Source of the DNA: Achatina immaculata
Lineage: Eukaryota > Mollusca > Gastropoda > Stylommatophora > Achatinidae
DNA length: 64,000 bases
Assembly: GCA_009760885.1 (NCBI GenBank)
Contig: CM019703.1
Span: 13,562,459-13,626,458 of the forward strand
Reading direction: 5' to 3'
Shown here: positions 50,043 to 58,400 of the stretch, piece by piece
How the letters are laid out: each line of letters begins with the position of its first letter
How positions within the stretch are numbered: position 1 is the stretch's first letter
Translations under genes and position numbers: made by a program
The notes under the pieces: generated by a model
Told to the model about the DNA's origin: nothing
The model's database searches: none
What the model saw: only the letters and a program-made list of their open reading frames with translations

Positions 50043-53000
50043 CACAGAGTTTCACGTGGTCTGCCTCTTACTCTTCGGCCTGTTGTGTTCCACTTGATAA
50101 CTTGTTTTGGATTCTCTGAACATTTCTTCTCATCACGTGACTAACATATGTCCATCTTCTTTTCCTGATCACCCATGAGACTGGTTGTTGTTCAGTCATC
50201 TGTCTTATCTCTGCATTGTTCTTGAATTCTTTTCACTTGATGCCGAGTATTTTCCTTAGGCATTTGTTTTCAAAACAGTCTAATTTCTTGTCTATTTCTT
50301 TAGTTGTTTTCCAGCTTTCACATGCATAAATGAGGGTGGATACTACATTTGAATTGAATAATCTTAACTTGGTTTTTGTGCTTATGCAACTTTTGAATGC
50401 CATATGTTCTCAAGATTCTAGAAGATCGATGCTGCTTTTTGCAATTCTAATTCTAACTTCCTTTGTGTTGTCACCATCCTAGTCTATGTAGCTGCCAAGG
50501 GATGCAAATTGATTGACGTCTTCAATATTTGTCACTTCTACGTGTATTTTTCCATTTTGATTAATAGGAAGTTTCATTATTTTTGTTTTATCCTTGTTAA
50601 TTTCAAGTCCTATTTTGCTAGTCAGTGAAGAAAGGATATCTGTTTTTTTCTTGCATGAAATTCACATTGTTGCTAATGACTGGATAATTTTGTTAATTTT
50701 AAAAAAAAAAATGAATTCATTCTGTTAGAACGCAACAATGTCGGTGGCTCCTCTGTCCATAAACGCTCAAAGAGAGGAAGCCGTGGACTTCACTAAACCG
50801 TTTAAGAACCGCTACATCTCCGTGCTGCTGAGCATACCCCGTCAGGAGACTTCGTATTTCGAGTTCCTCAACCCGCTTTCTCCTGCTGTCTGGACCTGTA
50901 CCCTCGTGGCCTTCGTGTTCGTCAGCGTCATCTTGTACGGGCTGGAAAGGATGGGCAGGAGCAAGTGTAGCCAGTCAGAGAGTGTGCCGATTACGGTGAG
51001 GGAGTCATTCTGGTTCATATTTGGCTCGCTGTTGCAAGGTAAGCTAGGCTGCTCGATGCTATAGTCCATATATACATATATAAAACTTTGCTTGGGGGGA
51101 AGACGCTGTCCTATCTGGCAGTCACAGCAACCATGCTAGAAGTCAGGATTTGCCAACCATGCTAGAGTCAGGGTTTGCCAACCATGCTAGACGTCAGGGT
51201 TTGCCAACCATGCTGGACGTCAGGGTTTGTCAACCACGCTAGAAGTCAGGGTTTGCCAACCATGCTAGAAATCAGGGTTTGCCAACCATAATTTACCAAA
51301 ACCCTGCACCATCTCTCCTTTAGTACCCTCCGTACAAACAGGCATAGCCTGGCTAATGAGGCAGGATTGCCACGGTCTACATTGTGGTGGAGCCTGCTAA
51401 GGAGCCGCTGCACACTTCTTGCACTTTAGCTCCAGTCAGGGACAGAGAAAATAACCCACTCCCAATCCGGCATGATGTTGTGCCTCAACATCTTCACCAC
51501 ACTGACTGCAAAGAACACCAGTTCCTAGTTTCACGGGAACAGAAGAAGAAGAAGATAAAATTACTGTATGTACAAAGTGACTGTTAATACCTAACTTTTG
51601 TCACAGGCTTGTAAGATACTGCAAGAAGCTTTGAAAATAAAATATAAAAAAATACCTTGCATAACAAACATATTAAACAATATTTACACGTACATAAATT
51701 TTAAAATATTTCCATTATATCAAGCAGAAAACCCTACAGAAAAGATAAACCACGTGAACAGTGATATTTAAAAAGTAAATTATTTATAATTGAATACCAT
51801 AAACTTCTAAGTTCCTCTGTTTGTATCCTTCATTACGCCATAGTGTAAGAATTGTGATGATGAGCGCATGCGCACGTTATTTTCTGGGAATGCTACAATT
51901 TTAATGGGGCAGAAAATAACAAGTAACTAATCTGAGTAGCAATGATGTTTTCATCTCTGCTCTCGTCAATTTTGGACTCGCTACAGATGCTTCATGTTCA
52001 TTTCCTAATACATCAGCTGAACTGACCTTCAAACTGAAACAGCATATGCAGCTGAAATGAACAATACTGCCAATTTATTTCCTTTTGAAAAAACGAAGAA
52101 GAAGAAAAAACGAACTCGAATTCTCTGTTTCCAAGGCAACACGGATTCCACACCTTGTACAGTTCCTGGCCGCATACTTACGAGCGCCTGGTGGTTCTTT
52201 GCTCTTATCCTCATCTCATCGTACACTGCCAATCTGGCCGCCTTCCTCACTGTCAAAAAGATCAACACGCCAATTAAGGTTCGTAACCATATATCGCCAG
52301 TCACGTTACTGACATTTAGTTGAGGTTTGCTTCTTTATTATTTTTTTCAGTCTCCCTGGAGCTGCGAGCTGTTGAGATGCTGTATCCCGGATTTGAAGCG
52401 AGTTATGGCTGCTATTTGTTCAGCCTCTGAGTTGAGCTTAAAAGCAAGGGATGTTCAGTGCTTCTTTAGCAGGCTCCGCCACCATGCGGACTATGGTGAT
52501 CCTTGCCCCGTTAGCTAGGCTAGGCTTGTTAATGGGGGATGCCAACGGAGAGCAGCGACAAGGTCTTGTTCGGCTATGGTTTACCGACCCTGGCCTTTCT
52601 GTTGGCACCGCCAGTAACAAGTATAGCCTGGTTAACGAGGCAGGGACTGCCATAGTCGCCTTGGTGGTGAAGTCTGCTAGAGCCCCTTCGTTTTTAGCTG
52701 GATTCAGAAGCTGAAACAAAAAATAGCCACCATAACATGCTCTCAATCCGACACAACACCGTGCCTCGAGATCGTCACTGCATTGACCTCAGAGAACACC
52801 AGCTCACAGTTCCAGAGAGGAAGAAGAAGAAGAAGAAGAATTTACGATATGGGTTATTTACGTTTATTTCTCTGGCCAGTTGTGTATAACACACTATAGG
52901 AAAGTAAAAACACAGACCACTTTTGCTGTCCTTGTGATACGCTACAAAAAAATATCTGATACTTATCTCATCTTATCGTCTTAAGTTTTACCTCTGCTTT

Positions 53001-55460
53001 CATAATGTGTAATTTATTCCCTAGCACGGGTGCAAAATGAACATAAATCTACAATGAATGTTAAACCACATGAGCATTTTGTCATAGAAAGTAAGATTTC
53101 TGAATGAAACAAAGCATTTCCTGAAGTATAGCGTAAACCAAATAGTTGGACACATGCGCACGAAGGAGGAATTAATATCTAATTGTCTTCATTCACTAAA
53201 CGATGTACCGTAAAGGCATTAGTGAGCATGGAGAAAGTAAGAATAGATGCAAGAAACTGCCAGTTTATATCTCAATCTTCGTGTTTGTCTGTCTGTGTTA
53301 TTAGAACTGCGCTAGCTATGGAACACTACGACGAACCTACACCGCAACAAAGGAATCAAAGAAGCAAAGCTCTATTGCTATGTACAGAAACTTACCAAAT
53401 CACAACTTCCTATAATGAGTAAAAATACACGGGAATAAAAATAATCTAATTTCATTAAACGTTCAGTATATACGAAAATTCAACATGAGATAGCCGAAGA
53501 TGTCATCTCTAACTTTTCCTACTATATATTTATGATCGTATTCTTGCAGAAGAACCTACTCTTGAAAAATAAAATCACCTAGCATTTCTATGCATGCATT
53601 ATCTAACGCAACTTACCAGTGTAATCTTAGCGTGTAATTTATTTTTACTTATGTATTTTCAAACCTGCCTTGATTGTTTATGTGTTATTTGTAGGAAAAA
53701 GTCTCAGAAAGTAAAAAAAAAGTACTCCTTAAATTTCATGAAAGAACGAAATAGTTGTACGAATGAACTTTTCCTTTCTGCATTTTCAGTCTATTCCGGA
53801 TCTGGCTCAGCAGACAAAGATTAAGTATGGAACAGTTAAAGATAGCGGGGTTATGACTTTTTTCAAGAATTCAAACATAGAACATTTTGCCAAAATGTGG
53901 TCGCAGATGTCAGAGATCGACCCTGATTCAATGGTCGACAACACCACAGAGGGCTACAAGAAGGTGAGGACAAGTGCTATAATTGTGAATTCGTCTGTGA
54001 ACTCTGGGCCTAAAACTATTCCTACCAAAACGGGTATTGTGACAACAGCTTTCAATTTTACACGTTCTGCTAATGATACTACAACCTATATTACAGTACT
54101 ACTATTGATACTACACCATATATTACATTACTGCTATTACAGTCAGAAACGTGGAGTACAACAAAGAAAGACGAAGAACAATTGCAGTTCATTGAGAACA
54201 CGATCCTAAAAAAGAATCTTTGGGCCCATAAAGGATACCTGCAGAGGAGAATGGAGATCTAGAAAGAACACTGAGCTGAACAGCTTATTTAAATTCCAAC
54301 AAATTATAAATGTCTTGAAATGACAGACTACGCTGGTTGTGCCATGTAGAAAGAATGGAAGAGAACAGAAAAAAAAAAAGAAAATGATGCATGTGCAAGA
54401 AATGAAGGAAACAAGACCAAGACAGAGATGGGGAGACAACAAAGAAGAGGATACCAAGGCAGCTGGTGTCATCAACTGAAGAGAGGTTAGAAATAGAGAA
54501 GTATATCAACAGCAGTGAGCTTTAATGGCTTAGAAAACTGAATAAAAAGAAGAGGAGGAAGACTGTGTTATTTGAACACTGTTATCTCTTCCTTCGCTGT
54601 GATTGCTAATACATTGTGCCCCAAGAATTAGGTTTAATTTGTTTGCTTTTTTTCCAAGCAAGGTAGCAGCCTGCCTTGCAGTTAAATATAACAGAAATAT
54701 TGGGTATTTAAAATAACCTTTGTTTCTTTCTCTAATTATACACATTCAGAAAGTATTAACATTTGTTTGGGCTATTCAGAAGAAAGGTAAGAAATTCTTT
54801 ATTCATTTATGGAGAATGCTCATGTAATATTTTGGCTTATGCCTTATTCATACCAAAAAAAAACAACAACAACAAAGAAACAGGAAAGGAAGGAAAGCCT
54901 AAATTTACATTCATAATATATAATAAATAATAATGGAAGAAAAAAAAAGGAGAGTATCAGATTTAAGGTCACTCAGTAATTTTGGAATTATATAATTATG
55001 GAAACATTAGTCCGGCATCAGCTATTAACAACAGTACACCATTCCTGTAACATATTTTCTTAGGTAAAAGAAGGAGATTATGCTTTTTTCTGGGATACAA
55101 CCGTCAACAAATACCAGACTATTATTGACTGTGAGGTGATGGAGATAGGACCCGCCTTTGACCCCAAAGGTTTTGGTATAGGAGTGCCTCCAGGCGCCAC
55201 CTACAGGGAGGAACTATCCATGGCTATTCTCAAGCTCAGTGACCAGGGACGCCTGCACGAAATAGAAACAAAGTAAGTTTGCAAATAAATATATCTGCAA
55301 ATAAAGCAAAATAAGTTTCTAAATAAGCACATAAACAAATAAAAAAAAGTAGTTGCTAGATACATACATAAATAAAGCAAGGTAAGCTCCTAAATAAATA
55401 CATACATAAATAAAAGAAAGTAAGTGTCCAAAATAAATAAGTACAACAAACAAGTGTCTA

Positions 55461-55497
<37 letters not shown>

Positions 55498-58400
55498 ATG
55501 ATGTAATCTCCTAAATATATAAATATATATATGTATATATATATACGCACAGATATATATGGGATTGTTATGTATATATATATATACGCACATATATATG
55601 AGATCCAGGAATAGAGGCAATACAAAAATAAATAGGAAGCTGCATGGACAAGACACAGGTGGAAGGTGGCTGCAACAGAGAACTGTCTTTAGCCCATCTC
55701 TTGATGTGAGTCATCCATCTTTAAAAAGTTTATTAAAAAATTCATTTCTTTTATCTCACTTTTTATCTTTTTTACTTCGTGTGCATGCTGTCCACCAGAG
55801 AATGCTTTTCATTGTACAGTTCTAAATTTGAAATGTTTCATGAAATTGTTGGTTTTCTTGACAACATAGATGGTGGGACAATCGCAATTGCCCGGACCTG
55901 ACGAAGGCATCAGCAGATGAAACCTCATCACTTCAGATTGAGAATGTGGCTGGTGTGTTCTTTATCCTTGTCGGTGGGATTGTTATTGCTGCTGTCGTCT
56001 GTTTGGGTGAATACTTTGCTAATGCTATGATACGAGCGTCCAAACTGGTATGTTGGTTGACTCTTTTCGCACTTTTTACACATAATGGTATAGTCCTGTT
56101 ATGGGACTTGCATGTGAACCTTTCATGGAGTGTTAAGATAGTTTTGTAAATGGTAACCAGTTTCATTTCCTAGGCTATGGATCAAGTGACACTGTGGGCT
56201 GCCTTTATCATAGCATCTTTATAGTTTCAGGATAAGTTGGCTGTCTCTCTATGTGACTGAGGACCACAGTATCTTTCAGGAAACAATTTTTTATAAATAG
56301 GAAACAACAAGGCTTTCATATGGTAAAGTAAGAGAACACAGTTTTGTAGGATTAGACCTTGAAAAAAATCATAGACAAAGCACTTTAGTGAGACGTGAGA
56401 GAAAGAAAAATCGCAAGAGAATCACCTGGGAGGTGCTAGTTGGCTTAGTCGGTTAGTATACTGTTCTCTTGTAGCTAGACAGCTGGTCATCCTACTGGAG
56501 CCCATGTTCGAATCCCAGGTAATTCTCTTGTGATTTTTCTTCCTCTCATGTCTCACTAAAGTGCTTTATCTACGATTTTTTCAAATTCTAATCCTACAAA
56601 ATTGTTTTCTCTTACTTTACAATATCTTTCAGCCTCTCATTTGTGGGCTAATAAGGTCAGGAATGGGTGTGGGTTTGTGGGGGGGGGGGAATCAACAGAA
56701 AATCTCACGGGTGTCAGTGTCGAGCTGTAGCAGTTGCAGCTGGTGAAAGAGAATTGCTTTGACCTTCAGATTATGAGAATCACGAACTAGCTTGATGTGG
56801 TTTGCCGTAATTGTTAATTGACAATAATTATTGAAATTAAGTCCGCCATTAATAATAAACCCCTTCACATTACTCTCCCTTACTCACTTGCATACACACG
56901 GACACACATCACAAATTCTGTCAACAGAGAGATTTTTCAGAAAACTCTCTAGTAAAAAGAAAGTATGGGAAGGGAAGGGAACTCTGTAAGCAGTAAAAGT
57001 AGTATAATTTTCCCTAAATGTTAAAATATAATTTGTTATTTTTTGTCCATGATATTCTAAAAATTAATGATGAGTAGATGTGTCAAAGATTTTTATATTG
57101 TTTCAGATGGAATTAAGTCCTTGATTTTATGTTTTAAACCTTTCTTTTGACTTTTGACAGTCCTGTTTTTTTTTTTTAGTACACTGATTTTTTTTTTCCT
57201 TCAAAATCAGATCACACACAGTCTTTAGGAGACATACAGTTGCTCTTTATTAATGTATGAAGACATATGATGAAATTTGATATTTAATACTCGTTTAAGA
57301 TAGCAAGACAGTTTGTCACTTCTTGCAAGTATAGACATGCATGTGGGTTTGTCACTTCCTGCAAGATTAGATATATGTAATTCATCTTATTGTATGAGAT
57401 CATTCATTCATTCATTTGCATGTCCCTTGTGGAACTTTGCCTCCCTAACAGCACTCCTGTGGACCTCTTGGTTGTGAGCAAGATGGTCTGCTGCTGATCA
57501 TCCATTTGCAGATCATCAACGATGTCTTGCAGCCATCTTCGCCTTGGTCTTCCTCTCTTTCTTTTTCTCATTATGTACCCTTCCAAAAGTTTTCTCTAGA
57601 TTATTATGACGTTTAATGTGTCCAAAATATTTAAGTTTTCTCTCTTTAATCTTCTTTACTAGCCAGCCTTCTTCAATATTAAGTTCTTGTAGTATGGATA
57701 TATTTGTTCTTTTTTGTGTCCGTGATATATGAAGAACTCTTCTGTAGCATTTACATTCAAAGGCATTTATGTGTTTCTCAGTTGTTTTGTTAAGTGTCCA
57801 GGTCTCACAGGCATATGTTGCGGTGGGAAAGATGCATGCCCTTAAAAATCTTATTTTTGTAGTTCTGTCTGTTCCTCTCCACAGCTTCTTTAGTTGTTTT
57901 ACTTTCTGAAGAACGATAGATGTCCTCCTTTTAATTTCCCTCATTGTATCTCCATTATTAGTTAGCAGTGATCCAAGATATTAAAAACTCTCCATTTCTT
58001 CCAGTTTTTACTCATTGATACATATATCAGTTGCCTTGTTTGTTTTGTCAGTTGTCATCAATTTAGTTTTCTTCGCATTAAGATAGAGGTTTTGCTCTTC
58101 ACTATTCTTATGGACTGACATAATTAGTTTTTCAATTCATTTTTGAGTTGTGGACAGTAAAACTCCAATTGTTATGGGATCATAATATTCTTTGCCTACA
58201 TCTTCTCTAACATTCCTCATTATATTTTCAGTATACAAGTTAAATAAGTAAGGTGACAATATGCAACCCTGACAGACTCCTTGTTTTATGTCAAACCAAG
58301 TTGTTGTTTCACCATTTACTCTTACTGCTGCTTGTTGGTCTAGATACAGCTGTGATGTTAAATGTATCAAATGTGTTGGAAATCCCTTTTTTTCCATTAT

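Noticed and set aside
53183..53422. 79-residue frame in the intron before exon 12
   Set aside because: No recognisable domain, no splice consensus tying it to the receptor; likely chance.
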